A DNA stretch of 44,946 nt from Chloroflexota bacterium (GTDB lineage: Bacteria; Chloroflexota; Chloroflexia; QHBQ01; JADMIH01): the NCBI GenBank assembly GCA_015478675.1, contig JADMIH010000014.1, positions 1 through 44,946 on the forward strand, read 5' to 3'. The position numbers were made by a program, and so were the translations under genes. Numbering within the stretch: the first letter of the stretch is position 1; every line of letters starts with the position of its first letter. Positions 15,507 through 24,641 of this stretch are shown one piece after another. The notes below the pieces were generated by a model. That model was given only the letters and a program-made list of their open reading frames with translations, ran no database searches and had not been told where the DNA came from.

Positions 15507-17309
15507 ATGGCACAGAACACCCTTAATCAAAAGGCAAGGCAAGCTTCGCGCCCTCGACGTGTAGAGGCGCGGCGGCTGTGGGTAGTGCTCAGCCTTTTTA
15601 TCGCATTCAGCGTCTACAACGGCTACACGGTCTTTTCCTTGCAGATCCTTCAGTTTAGCAGCTTATCCGCCAAGGCGGAGAGCCGTATCAAATGGAAGGA
15701 TACGATACCGCCCAAGCGCGGGCTGATCTACGACACTCGTGGGCAACTGCTGGCAGGCAACACCACAGCCGAGGATGTCTATGTAGACAAGACGCGCTCA
15801 GATGAAGCGGAATTGACCAGGATAGCCAATCTGCTCGCACCACCACTTAAGCAGGATGCGGGCGAGTTGTTCACTCGCCTCAAGGAAGCGCCGGGGACCA
15901 ATATCAAAGTGGCGAGCAGGATAGACGACGCATCTACCGCCGCCGTCCGGGAGCTCATAAAGAACAACGCGAGCCTTCTAACATACGTGGTGACGCTCGA
16001 TCCGCAGCCTCTGCGGCAGTACCCTGCTGCCGGTCCCGACCCGAGCCTGGGCCTGGCTGCGTCAGTGCTGGGCTTCACCGACCACGAGAACCAGGGGCAC
16101 TACGGCGTTGAGGAGTTTTATAACTCAAAGCTGGCGGGGGAAGCAGGCTGGATCCTGGCCGAGCACGACGCATATGGCCGCCCGCTCGTCTTGCAGCAGC
16201 CTGAGATGCAGCCCGCCAAGGATGGCTCTGATATTGTGCTCACTATTGACAGCGCCTTGCAGTATATGGTGGAGAAAGAGCTTGCCGCCTCTATCAAGGA
16301 GTTCAAGGCGCAGAGCGGCTTCATCATTGTGCAGGACCCCAGCACAGGCGGCATACTCGCGATGGCGAACTTACCGACCTTTGACCCTAACAAATTTAGC
16401 TCCTACACCGACTACTCCATCTTCAAGAACCCGATGGTCAACGATGTTATCGAGCCTGGCTCTACCATGAAGATACTCACATACTCTTCTTCGCTCGATG
16501 CCGGGGCCATAACCCCGCAGACCACCTTCTACAGCAATGGCTACGTAGTGCGCTACGGTACGACCATCTGGAACGCCACGCGCACTGCATACGGGCAGGA
16601 ATCAATGCTCTACGGCCTGGGACGCTCGGATAATATTGCTTCTATATTCGCTGCTGAACAACTGGGTGAGACAGACTTCTACAACTACATAAAACAGTTT
16701 GGCGTCGGCCAGCGCACAGGTGTAGACCTGGCGGGAGAGGTGTCCGGCCTCATATCCTGGCCCGGCGATGATGGCTATACACCTATCAACCTCGACACGA
16801 ACTCCTTTGGGCAGGGCCTGGCGGCCACACCAATCCAGATGATAACCGCAGTTTCGGCTGTGGCTAACGGCGGCATCCTGCTCAAGCCGCATGTCTTGAA
16901 AGAAGTACAGCAAGACGGCAAAACAGTAGAGACCTTCCAAACGCAGCAGGTGCGCCGAGTGCTCAAGCCTGAGACAGCCTCCACCCTTGCTGATATGCTC
17001 GCATATGGCGTAGAGAACAAACTGGTCGCTCGTCTCGCTCAGGTGCCTGGCTACCACGTTTCGGTGAAGACAGGCACCGCCCAGCTTGCCGCCGATGGTG
17101 GATATTCGGCTGCGGGCTCGTTCGCATCAGCCATGGGCTGGGGGCCTACAGGCGATGCAAAGTTTACTCTTTACATAGGCTTAATGAACCCGCAAACAAG
17201 CCAATGGGGCGAGAATACAGCATCCGTGGTTTGGGGCCGCCTTGCCAAGCAAATCCTCATGTACATGAAGGTGCAGCCCACTGTGCCCATTCCAACTCCA
17301 ACACCGTGA
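15507..17309 (+). CDS. ftsI: Division transpeptidase FtsI (class B penicillin-binding protein)
   Basis: Septal peptidoglycan transpeptidase that pairs with FtsW. Residues 24-46 are the membrane anchor, followed by PPKRGLIYDTRGQLLAGN near 71-88. Active-site motifs are complete: STMK with Ser319 (in EPGSTMKIL), SDN at 374-376, and KTG at 521-523. GVGQRTGVDLAGEVSGL is typical of FtsI/PBP2b proteins. No PASTA domain follows; the protein ends in a short Pro/Thr tail after 600 residues. It starts 22 bp after the ftsL-like gene with GAGG upstream. murE, often next in line, is missing. Confidence 0.94.
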   Translation: MAQNTLNQKARQASRPRRVEARRLWVVLSLFIAFSVYNGYTVFSLQILQFSSLSAKAESRIKWKDTIPPKRGLIYDTRGQLLAGNTTAEDVYVDKTRSDEAELTRIANLLAPPLKQDAGELFTRLKEAPGTNIKVASRIDDASTAAVRELIKNNASLLTYVVTLDPQPLRQYPAAGPDPSLGLAASVLGFTDHENQGHYGVEEFYNSKLAGEAGWILAEHDAYGRPLVLQQPEMQPAKDGSDIVLTIDSALQYMVEKELAASIKEFKAQSGFIIVQDPSTGGILAMANLPTFDPNKFSSYTDYSIFKNPMVNDVIEPGSTMKILTYSSSLDAGAITPQTTFYSNGYVVRYGTTIWNATRTAYGQESMLYGLGRSDNIASIFAAEQLGETDFYNYIKQFGVGQRTGVDLAGEVSGLISWPGDDGYTPINLDTNSFGQGLAATPIQMITAVSAVANGGILLKPHVLKEVQQDGKTVETFQTQQVRRVLKPETASTLADMLAYGVENKLVARLAQVPGYHVSVKTGTAQLAADGGYSAAGSFASAMGWGPTGDAKFTLYIGLMNPQTSQWGENTASVVWGRLAKQILMYMKVQPTVPIPTPTP

Positions 17310-17311
17310 CC

Positions 17312-17407
17312 AAATTATCAATTGCCGATTCGCGGCGGATCGTTTATCCTCCATATGTGGGTCTTATATCCAGCTTAACTGGCAATTCCTCATTCATAAT
17401 TGATAAT
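17312..17407 (+). repeat. AT-rich inverted-repeat element, copy C
   Basis: ATTATCAATTGCC (17314-17326) pairs with GGCAATT...AATTGATAAT in 17381-17407, the right arm holding an extra ATTCATAATT-type insert. The theme is the same as copies A (6193) and B (9241). It fills the ftsI-murF gap and ends 6 bases before the murF start. Confidence 0.5.
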
Positions 17408-17413
17408 CCCGTA

Positions 17414-18811
17414 ATGGTGTTCACTTTAGAAGACATTTTGCAGGGGACCGCAGGCCGCCTGGACGACGGCGGTGAGGCGCTGAAGACGGGCGGGGAGGGC
17501 TTCACCAGAGTTGTGATCGACTCTCGCGGCGCGCTGGCAGGCGCGCTCTTTGTGGCGCTGCCAGGCGAGCACGTAGACGGCCACAGCTTCGTTCTTGATG
17601 CGGTTGGGCATGGCGCGCGCGGCGCTTTGGTAAGCGCAGGTTGGCAGCCGCCCGATGCCTTGCCTTCGGGGGTTGCCTTGATCAGGGTGGACGATCCACT
17701 ATCTGCTTTGCAGCGCCTCGCGGGGTGGTGGCGTGCTAGACACAACGTGCAGGTGATAGCTGTTACAGGCAGTGTAGGCAAGACCTCCACCAAAGAGGTG
17801 ACTGCCTCTGTACTGTCGAAGCGCTTCAGCACTTTAATGACCGAAGGCAACTTGAACAATGAGATCGGCCTGCCCCTCACCTTATTACGCCTCACCGACC
17901 TGCACAAGAAGGCCGTGTTGGAAATGGGCGCGGGATATGCCCTGGGGGAATTGACTTTCCTTTGTGAGCTGGCGAAGCCTGAGATAGCAATCGTGACCAA
18001 TATAGGCCCTGTGCATCTGGAGCGCATGGGCACAATCGAGAATATCGTGCGAAACAAGAGTGAGCTTGTGCGCAATCTGCCCGCCACAGGCACAGCTATC
18101 CTTAACGGCGATGATGAGCGCGTCAGCTCGATGGCTGCGGTAACATCGGCGAAGGTCGTCTATTATGGCCTCAGCGACAAATGCGACCTCTATGCTACAG
18201 ATATTGTGAGCCATGGCTTGCAGGGTGTACATTTCACCCTTAATGTGCGCGAGGCTGGCGCAAGCTGGCGCATTCGATTGCCGCTGATGGGCAGGCACAG
18301 CGTGCATACAGCCCTTGCCGCGGCTGGCGCTGCTCACGTCGCGGGGCTGACGTGGGCCCAGATAGCGCCTGCCCTTGAGCATTTAGACGCGCAGGTACGC
18401 TTGATAGTGGTTCCGGGCTACAATGGCTCAACGCTGATAGATGACACTTATAACGCCTCGCCCGCCTCGATGATAGCAGCCCTTAATCTCTTAGAAGAGA
18501 TGCCCGGCTCGCACATCGCCGTGCTTGGTGATATGCTTGAGCTTGGCAGCTACGAGCGCGAAGGGCACATCAAAGTGGCGCGTCGTGCCAGCGTGGCCGC
18601 GCAGAGGCTGGTGGTGCTGGGGAGCCTGGGGCGATTGATGGGCGAAGAGGCACTACGCGTGGGGATGGCTGCCGAGCATCTCTTTTTCGCCGCGGATAAC
18701 GAACAGGCTGTAGACTACTTGCAACGCATACTGAAAGCGGGCGACTACGTGCTGGTAAAAGGCTCTAACGGCCTTCACATGGACCGCATCGTAGACGCTC
18801 TAAAGGCTTGA
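17414..18811 (+). CDS. murF: UDP-MurNAc-tripeptide:D-Ala-D-Ala ligase MurF
   Basis: ATP-dependent ligase that adds D-Ala-D-Ala to complete the UDP-MurNAc-pentapeptide. Domain 1 (about 1-105) includes VVIDSRGALAGALFVALPGE, the MurE/MurF substrate-binding pattern. The P-loop VTGSVGKTSTKE lies near 118-129, followed by TEGNLNNEIGLPLTLL, highly specific for MurF. Further signatures are EMGAG and IDDTYNASPASM near residues 340-351. The ATG at 17414 is chosen since upstream in-frame sequence overlaps the end of ftsI and the AT-rich repeat and is not protein-like. Length is 465 residues. No strong ribosome site is visible. Confidence 0.95.
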   Translation: MVFTLEDILQGTAGRLDDGGEALKTGGEGFTRVVIDSRGALAGALFVALPGEHVDGHSFVLDAVGHGARGALVSAGWQPPDALPSGVALIRVDDPLSALQRLAGWWRARHNVQVIAVTGSVGKTSTKEVTASVLSKRFSTLMTEGNLNNEIGLPLTLLRLTDLHKKAVLEMGAGYALGELTFLCELAKPEIAIVTNIGPVHLERMGTIENIVRNKSELVRNLPATGTAILNGDDERVSSMAAVTSAKVVYYGLSDKCDLYATDIVSHGLQGVHFTLNVREAGASWRIRLPLMGRHSVHTALAAAGAAHVAGLTWAQIAPALEHLDAQVRLIVVPGYNGSTLIDDTYNASPASMIAALNLLEEMPGSHIAVLGDMLELGSYEREGHIKVARRASVAAQRLVVLGSLGRLMGEEALRVGMAAEHLFFAADNEQAVDYLQRILKAGDYVLVKGSNGLHMDRIVDALKA

Positions 18812-18815
18812 AGAA

Positions 18816-20021
18816 TTGACCCTCGAACTACTGTCGCCCATCTACAACTCGGGCGTCTCGATAGACGTTTCGGCGTATATCGGCGCTCCCCTATCTCACC
18901 TCTTACTGACCGCTCACCCGCTGCACTCGTACCTGGCGGACCTTTTTGCGAATGTAGTGACTCAAGCGGCGCCCACGCCCAGCCCTACGCCTGGGGTTCT
19001 CGGCACGAAGTCGAGCAAGGCGCTAGGTCTTGCTCCAAGCGTCATGGTGCGCGCGTTGACCCTGGGGGCGGTAGCCTTCGTCTTGGGGCTGATAATTGGT
19101 AAGCCCGCAATTAACTGGCTGCGTGACCATCGCATCGGCAAACATATACGCATCGAAGGCCCAGAGCGCCACCAGGTGAAGACGGGCACGCCCACTATGG
19201 GCGGTCTGATTTTCCTTATACCTCTGGTGATAGTCCTCAGTATTTTCATGGATATACCGAGGTTTCCATCGCTTCTTCTGCCCCTCGGCATCGTAATATC
19301 CTGCGGTATCCTGGGGGGCTTTGACGATCTATTGAGCACCGTTGTGCGAGATCGAGGTGGCCTCACCGCTCGTTTCAAGATGGCCTGGCTTTTCATTATC
19401 GCTGCTATCGCCGCCTGGATACTTTATGCTCCTAACATACTGGGCCACCATACATTATCACTACCCTTTGTTGAGAAGCCGATTGACATAGGTATATGGT
19501 ACTTGCCTGTGGCAATAATAGCAATCTTAGGCACCGCCAACGCCGTCAATCTCACTGACGGTCTGGACACGCTGGCAGGGGGTACATCGGCTATCGCTTT
19601 TGTTTCATTCGGGATCATTGCCTACCTGCAAAATCAGGAGCAGGTAGTCTCCCTTTGCTTCGCCGTAGTGGGCGCGCTGCTCGCCTTCCTCTGGTTCAAT
19701 GCTCATCCGGCGATGGTTTTCATGGGCGATGCAGGCTCGCTGACGCTGGGCGCGCTGCTGGCGGTATCCGCCCTCATGACTGACCAGTGGCTTTTGCTGC
19801 CTCTTATCGGCCTGGTCTTTGTCGGCGTTGTGGTTTCGGACATCTTGCAGGTGCTCTATTTCAAGCTGACGGGCGGCAGGAGACTATTCAGGATGGCGCC
19901 GATACACCACCATTTCGAGATGTTAGGTTGGTCAGAAACGCAGATAACGATGCGCTTCTGGCTGGTTAGCATGCTTGCAGGAATGCTGGGAGTGGCGCTA
20001 GCGCTGGCCCCTCCTCCTTAG
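18816..20021 (+). CDS. mraY: Phospho-MurNAc-pentapeptide transferase MraY
   Basis: Membrane enzyme forming lipid I from UDP-MurNAc-pentapeptide and undecaprenyl phosphate. Hallmarks: KTGTPTMGGLIFLIP, the Asp pair in GGFDDLLSTV, NAVNLTDGLDTLAGG, MGDAGSLTLGALL, and the histidine loop APIHHHFEMLGWSE. About ten membrane helices are visible. The open frame starts at TTG 18816, 4 bases after murF, giving 401 residues. Family alignment would begin near the ATG at 19044, so the first 76 residues (with a Thr/Pro-rich stretch APTPSPTPG) are either a genuine extension or an untranslated stretch. I keep the long form because it closes the gap to murF. Confidence 0.93.
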   Translation: MTLELLSPIYNSGVSIDVSAYIGAPLSHLLLTAHPLHSYLADLFANVVTQAAPTPSPTPGVLGTKSSKALGLAPSVMVRALTLGAVAFVLGLIIGKPAINWLRDHRIGKHIRIEGPERHQVKTGTPTMGGLIFLIPLVIVLSIFMDIPRFPSLLLPLGIVISCGILGGFDDLLSTVVRDRGGLTARFKMAWLFIIAAIAAWILYAPNILGHHTLSLPFVEKPIDIGIWYLPVAIIAILGTANAVNLTDGLDTLAGGTSAIAFVSFGIIAYLQNQEQVVSLCFAVVGALLAFLWFNAHPAMVFMGDAGSLTLGALLAVSALMTDQWLLLPLIGLVFVGVVVSDILQVLYFKLTGGRRLFRMAPIHHHFEMLGWSETQITMRFWLVSMLAGMLGVALALAPPP

Positions 20022-20118
20022 ACTCTGTTTCAACGATAGACCCGACAGTTGGCTGCACCCCTGCTCTCTGGTTCTCCTGCACCGATGCCCCTCTTGAACT
20101 TGCTATCTGGAGAGATGA

Positions 20119-21534
20119 ATGGCTTCTGGATCGCTTTACGCGGGCAAGAACGTTCTGGTCATGGGCCTGGGGGTGCATGGCGGCGGAGTTGGCGTGGCTC
20201 GCTTTATGGCCGCGCAAGGGGCCAACGTGCGCGTCACCGATCTGCGCACCGCTGATAAGATGCAAAGCTCGATAGAGGCTCTGGAGCGCGAAGGTCTGAA
20301 GATTAGCTATACTCTCGGCGAGCACAAAGAGGAAGATTTCGTGTGGGCCGATCTGGTTGTGAAGAACCCCTCCGTCCCGAACAGCTCGCCCTGGCTTGAG
20401 CTGGCACGCAGCCTCAAAAAAGAGATCGAGATGGAGATAAGTATCTTCCTCAAGCTCTGCCCCGCGCCCGTTATCGGCATCACAGGCACCAAAGGCAAGT
20501 CTACCACCTCCACATGGACCTGGGAGATGCTGCGCCACTGGCGGCCCGACGCAGTGCTCGCGGGCAACTTGCGCGTATCCGCGTTACACATGTTGCCTCG
20601 GATAGCGGCGGAAACACCGGTGGTGCTGGAGCTTTCGAGTTTTCAGCTTGAAGGGCTGGCGGACCCGGCGATTTCGCCCCATATAGGCGCGGTCACAAAT
20701 CTCTCGCCAGATCACATGGACCGTTACAGAGGGATGGAAGAGTATGGGGCTGCCAAAAAACTGATATTCCTCAACCAGCGCATCGAGCGTGATGATTGGG
20801 CGGTGCTCAACGCTGATGACAGTACAGTCGCAGGCTGGGCTGCCGACGCCCCGGCCTGGCTTGCCTGGTTCGGCACAAGCGCACCCGGCTCTCACCTGCC
20901 GGGCGTCTTCGTGGTAGACAGTATGCTGGCCTGGTACGAGCCTGGCGCTGCGCCGAACGTCTTGCTTGGCGCAGACGCGATCCAGCTGCCGGGGAAGCAC
21001 AACCTCTCTAATGCCGCCTGTGCTGCCGCGATAGCGATTCTGGCGGGCGCGCCGTTGGCTGCGGTGAGGGCAGGGCTTCGGTCGTTCCAAGGGGTTGCAG
21101 ATCGCCTTGAATACCTCACTACGCTACGAGGCGTTCGATTCTATAACGATACCACTTCTACCACTCCGGCTTCCACTCGCGCTGCTCTCTACGCGTTGGA
21201 CGGGTCAATTGTGCTTATCGCGGGCGGCGCTGACAAGGGGCTGGACTTCATGGAGCTTGCGCCGGACGTGGCGAGCCGCGCACAATCCGTGGTTTTGCTG
21301 GAAGGCACAGCCACCGAACTGATGGAGCAGCAATTTCGTGACGCGGGCGCCACCATAGTTGGCCGCTATGATGACTTTGAGGAGGCTGTGGCCGCCGCAT
21401 GGGAGGCTGCTTCCGCAGGAGGGGCAGTGCTGCTCTCCCCAGCCACAGCTTCTTTCGGCATGTTCCGCAACGAGTTCGAGCGCGGAGAGCGCTTCCGCGT
21501 AATTGTCGCAGCCCTTGTGGAAAACTCCACCTAG
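20119..21534 (+). CDS. murD: UDP-MurNAc-L-Ala:D-Glu ligase MurD
   Basis: Adds D-glutamate to UDP-MurNAc-L-alanine. The N-terminal Rossmann motif is VLVMGLGVHGGGVGVARF. VVKNPSVPNSSPWL matches the MurD substrate loop, the P-loop is ITGTKGKSTTST near 118-129, and VLELSSFQLEGL plus TNLSPDHMDRY are the MurD metal and nucleotide motifs. Near the C-terminal domain FYNDTTSTTPASTRAAL and IAGGADKGLDF are diagnostic. Length is 471 residues. ATG at 20119 is preferred over 20115 (out of frame) with GGAG six bases upstream. It lies 97 bp after mraY. Confidence 0.96.
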   Translation: MASGSLYAGKNVLVMGLGVHGGGVGVARFMAAQGANVRVTDLRTADKMQSSIEALEREGLKISYTLGEHKEEDFVWADLVVKNPSVPNSSPWLELARSLKKEIEMEISIFLKLCPAPVIGITGTKGKSTTSTWTWEMLRHWRPDAVLAGNLRVSALHMLPRIAAETPVVLELSSFQLEGLADPAISPHIGAVTNLSPDHMDRYRGMEEYGAAKKLIFLNQRIERDDWAVLNADDSTVAGWAADAPAWLAWFGTSAPGSHLPGVFVVDSMLAWYEPGAAPNVLLGADAIQLPGKHNLSNAACAAAIAILAGAPLAAVRAGLRSFQGVADRLEYLTTLRGVRFYNDTTSTTPASTRAALYALDGSIVLIAGGADKGLDFMELAPDVASRAQSVVLLEGTATELMEQQFRDAGATIVGRYDDFEEAVAAAWEAASAGGAVLLSPATASFGMFRNEFERGERFRVIVAALVENST

Positions 21535-21653
21535 TAACCCGCACATGGTGTAGAGTGCTATGTACATGGCCGCCGTGCGTGGCGCGTGTGTGTACTTCCC
21601 TCTGTCGATGATAAACGTCTGCTCGCAACTATTAGACGGTACCTCTCAAAAAG

Positions 21654-22829
21654 ATGCTTAAGCGCTCACGACGATTCGAAAGGCCCGATTACTGGATACT
21701 GGCTGTGGTTGGTATCCTCTGCATAATCGGCGTGCTAATGGTTTTCTCATCAAGCGGCGTCAGCCCCGACGATCCTACCTACCTGATAAATCGCCATATT
21801 CAGTGGCTGGTAGTCGGTTCCGTTGCCCTCTTTGTGACCATGAGCGTGCCCTACACCTACTGGCGGCGCTTCTCGGTGCCCGCAATTCTTGTGGCGCTCG
21901 CGCTGCTGGTGCTGGTGCTGGTCGCTCCTCCCTGGCTCTCCCAGGAGGTGAATGGCGCAAAGCGGTGGCTATCACCGGGCAACCTGCCCATCTCTCTCCA
22001 ACCTTCTGAGCTTGCCAAGCTTGCATTCGTGATATACTTGGCGGATTGGTGCTCCACCAAAGGCGAGAAGGTGCGTGACTTCTCTTATGGCCTGATCCCC
22101 TTCGGTATTATGCTAGGAGTGCTAGGAGTGCTCGTCTTTATGGAACCGGACATGGGCACTACCCTGGTCCTCTTTTCTACGGGGGTGGTGGTCTACTTTG
22201 TCTCCGGCGCTGCTGGTAAGCATATGTTTATCGGCCTGCTATTGGCGGGTGGAGCCTTCGCTACTGCGGCGCTGATCGAGCCTTATCGCTTCAAACGTAT
22301 ATTGTCGTTTCAGAACCCCTGGGACGACCCTACCGGCGTAGGCTATCACACCGTGCAGTCGCTACTTGCCCTCGGCTCCGGGGGCCTGACGGGGATGGGG
22401 CTGGGGGCTTCCCGGCAGAAGTTCGGCTGGCTGCCGGAGCAGTCCACCGACGCCATTTTCTCGGTCTGGGGGCAAGAGGCAGGTTTTATAGGCGCGGTGT
22501 TGATGCTCGCCCTCTTTGTGATGCTGGCGTGGCGCGGCTATCGAGTAGCCCGCACAGCGCCCGACGGCTTCGGGCAGCTCCTCGCCGCTGGCATTACAAC
22601 CTGGATAATCGCCCAGGCGATGATCAATATCGGCGCGGTCAGTGGGGCGATACCCTTCACAGGGGTGCCTTTGCCTTTCATCAGCTACGGTGGTTCCTCT
22701 CTGCTCATTCTGTTGGCGGGCGTCGGGCTGCTCCTCAATATATCGAAGTATGCCAATTCGCCTCTGGCCGAAGCGCCACCAGCCGCGAGCGGCAGAGTAC
22801 TCAAGATGGAGAGAAAATACGAGGTATAG
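21654..22829 (+). CDS. ftsW: Septal peptidoglycan polymerase FtsW
   Basis: SEDS-family glycosyltransferase that polymerises lipid II at the septum with FtsI. The 391 residues contain about ten membrane helices. Seen: VFSSSGVSP in the first loop, NGAKRWLSPGNLPISLQPSELAK (conserved NGA-RW and PSE-K), FMEPDMGTT, and the large loop with QSLLALGSGGLTGMGLGASRQK, LPEQSTDAIFSVWGQEAGF, then GVPLPFISYGGSS. These define the family; FtsW rather than RodA follows from position in the dcw cluster. Unlike most clusters, murG does not follow. Confidence 0.95.
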   Translation: MLKRSRRFERPDYWILAVVGILCIIGVLMVFSSSGVSPDDPTYLINRHIQWLVVGSVALFVTMSVPYTYWRRFSVPAILVALALLVLVLVAPPWLSQEVNGAKRWLSPGNLPISLQPSELAKLAFVIYLADWCSTKGEKVRDFSYGLIPFGIMLGVLGVLVFMEPDMGTTLVLFSTGVVVYFVSGAAGKHMFIGLLLAGGAFATAALIEPYRFKRILSFQNPWDDPTGVGYHTVQSLLALGSGGLTGMGLGASRQKFGWLPEQSTDAIFSVWGQEAGFIGAVLMLALFVMLAWRGYRVARTAPDGFGQLLAAGITTWIIAQAMINIGAVSGAIPFTGVPLPFISYGGSSLLILLAGVGLLLNISKYANSPLAEAPPAASGRVLKMERKYEV

Positions 22830-22901
22830 CGCCAAAGATGAGAAGCGTGAGTGCCACCTCTTTTTGGTCGTTGCATTTCCTCACGTCGGCGGAGCTACGC
22901 T

Positions 22902-23528
22902 ATGGTAATCACTCTTGAATGGTGGCAATGGGTCCTTCCCGCCATAATTGCCTGCGCCGTAGTCGGCATCTACATGGGCTGGCGCATCATGGGGCTGTGG
23001 ACTGTGGGCGTCTTTTTCAGTGGGCTTGTGGCGACCCGCCTCGGCCCCAAGCTCGGCCTCTTGATAAATAAGCTGTTCAGCGTGATCGGACAGTTCTTCG
23101 CAATCGCCGCCGGTAAAGACGAAAATAGCATCAACCCGCCCCAGATCGTAATCGCGTCACCCTGGGAGCCTGTGGCTACAGGGCTGCTCTTTCTTGGGCT
23201 GGTGGTTCTCTCCTGGTGGATAGCGCGCAAGCTCGCGAGCCGAGGCAGCGATATTGGCCTGCTGGGCCACCTGCTCGGCGGGACCTTTGGCGTGCTCGTC
23301 TCCGTAATTGGCCTCTCGCAAGCTTTCGACTACTGGAGCGATTTCGTCAAGCGTAGTGGCTCCAACCCTTCAAGTCCGGCTGCGGTGACGGTGCCGCAAA
23401 TCTCTGTAGGCGTGGCGAGTCTCCCTGGCTCCAACCCCCTGGTGGGCCTTGCCACAGTAGCCATCGGCCTTTTCCTGCTCATCATAATTATCTACACCAT
23501 CTGGCGGGCGGTCCGAACAGCCCTTTGA
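22902..23528 (+). CDS. Integral membrane protein, CvpA-like topology, role unknown
   Basis: A 208-residue protein with about four membrane helices (roughly 5-22, 28-45 with a GPKLG turn, 88-106, and a final one at 182-203). The middle contains WWIARKLASRGSDIGLLGHLLGGTFGVLVS, reminiscent of the CvpA/colicin V production family, where a Gly-rich helix follows a charged loop. That resemblance is weak and by eye only. The ATG at 22902 is chosen because GGAG (22890-22893) precedes it; the open frame extends upstream to 22851. It occupies the place where murG normally stands, between ftsW and murC, so an envelope or division role is plausible. Confidence 0.7.
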   Translation: MVITLEWWQWVLPAIIACAVVGIYMGWRIMGLWTVGVFFSGLVATRLGPKLGLLINKLFSVIGQFFAIAAGKDENSINPPQIVIASPWEPVATGLLFLGLVVLSWWIARKLASRGSDIGLLGHLLGGTFGVLVSVIGLSQAFDYWSDFVKRSGSNPSSPAAVTVPQISVGVASLPGSNPLVGLATVAIGLFLLIIIIYTIWRAVRTAL

Positions 23529-23726
23529 TATGCAGCGCCGATATTGCGGCGTGCACTTCGGGCGCAACCTTTAGTATCTGTGGTCAGTTATATATATGAG
23601 GGCGCTCATAATTTCCAGTAAGCATATCTGCTGGCCGCTTGATATACACAACTACTACCATGCAGCCCGGAGCAGCGCCCGCCTCCGCATGCATAGCTGC
23701 GTGAAGACAAAATGAGGAGAAGAATG

Positions 23727-24548
23727 ATGAAACGGAGCTTAGGCTACGCGATGCTTTTAGGAACAGGCGTCGCAATAGGAATATTCGTATCGCTTACATG
23801 GCGAACGTATAGCACGATCGCTGCGCCCGGTGACTGCCAGGATTTTCCGCAGACCGGGCATAAGGTGTGCGGCAGGTTCCTCAATTACTGGCTGAACAAT
23901 GGCGCGCTGGCACAGCAAGGATATCCGCTATCTGAGGAGTTCACCGAAACCAGCGATCTCAACGGCAAACCGTACACCGTACAGTACTTTGAGCGTGCAG
24001 TTTTCGAGCTTCACCCTGAAAACCAGCCGCCCAACGACGTGCTCCTCTCTCAGCTTGGCACTTATCTCGCCAAAGAGAACTATAGTAAGGGCTTCCCTGC
24101 GACATCTGGAGAAACGCCTTTCTATGAGAAGCGCACTTCGGCCACAGATGCGTTGAAGTCGTACTATAATGCTGTCAACCGCAAAGAGTATGAGCGGGCC
24201 TATAGCTACTTCCAGGGCTCCCCTAATCCCTCGCCCGATGTAGCACCTCCATACAATCAGTTCGTAGCCGGCTACGCGGATACCGTTTCTACAACGCTGG
24301 CTGTGGGCAAGGAAACTATAGATGCTGGAGCAGGCAACATCTATAGCAGCATACCTGTAGTCATTACTGCCAAGCGTACTAATGGCAGCACAGAGACTTT
24401 CTCCGGCTGCTATTTCATGCACAGAGTAAACGATGGTATCTCTCTCAACCCACTCGATGAGCTTTGGAGCATCAACTTCGCCAGGCTATCTACAGCCCCC
24501 GCAAACACCTCCGTAGATGCGATGCTGGCGCAAACCTGCACCAGATAG
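23727..24548 (+). CDS. Exported protein with LGFP-like and NTF2-like regions
   Basis: A 273-residue secreted or membrane-anchored protein. A hydrophobic segment at about 6-25 acts as signal or anchor. Residues about 37-120 hold GDCQDFPQTGHKVCG, GYPLSEEFTE and YTVQYFERAVFELHPEN, a pattern I know from many uncharacterised Chloroflexota exported proteins and LGFP-type wall repeats. Residues about 138-265 look NTF2-like (LKSYYNAVNRKEYERAYSYF, then FVAGYADT). Cysteines at the two ends could form disulphides. ATG 23727 is preferred as it has GGAG seven bases upstream; 23724 and 23712 are alternatives. Placement before murC-murB suggests a wall-associated function. Confidence 0.75.
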   Translation: MKRSLGYAMLLGTGVAIGIFVSLTWRTYSTIAAPGDCQDFPQTGHKVCGRFLNYWLNNGALAQQGYPLSEEFTETSDLNGKPYTVQYFERAVFELHPENQPPNDVLLSQLGTYLAKENYSKGFPATSGETPFYEKRTSATDALKSYYNAVNRKEYERAYSYFQGSPNPSPDVAPPYNQFVAGYADTVSTTLAVGKETIDAGAGNIYSSIPVVITAKRTNGSTETFSGCYFMHRVNDGISLNPLDELWSINFARLSTAPANTSVDAMLAQTCTR

Positions 24549-24560
24549 ATGTAGGGGTTG

Positions 24561-24606
24561 GGGAGCAGAGGTCAGGATTTAGGCTCAGCTACTAACCTCT
24601 GCTCCC
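24561..24606 (+). repeat. Constant-loop hairpin upstream of murC-murB
   Basis: A 12-bp perfect stem (24561-24572 with 24595-24606) with a 22-nt loop that ends in CAGCTACTA, reverse complement of TAGTAGCTG. It follows the preceding gene by 12 bases and abuts the -35 of the murC-murB promoter. It could end upstream transcription, though no T-run follows. Confidence 0.55.
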
Positions 24607-24635
24607 TGGTCACCAGATGTTAACTTTCGTACAAT
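24607..24635 (+). promoter_or_regulatory. Candidate promoter giving leaderless murC-murB mRNA
   Basis: TGGTCA (24607-24612, 4 of 6), a 17-bp spacer and TACAAT (24630-24635, 5 of 6). The ATG at 24642 lies at the predicted transcription start and lacks any ribosome-binding sequence, as at the ftsL-like gene. Confidence 0.5.
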
Positions 24636-24641
24636 ACCCTC

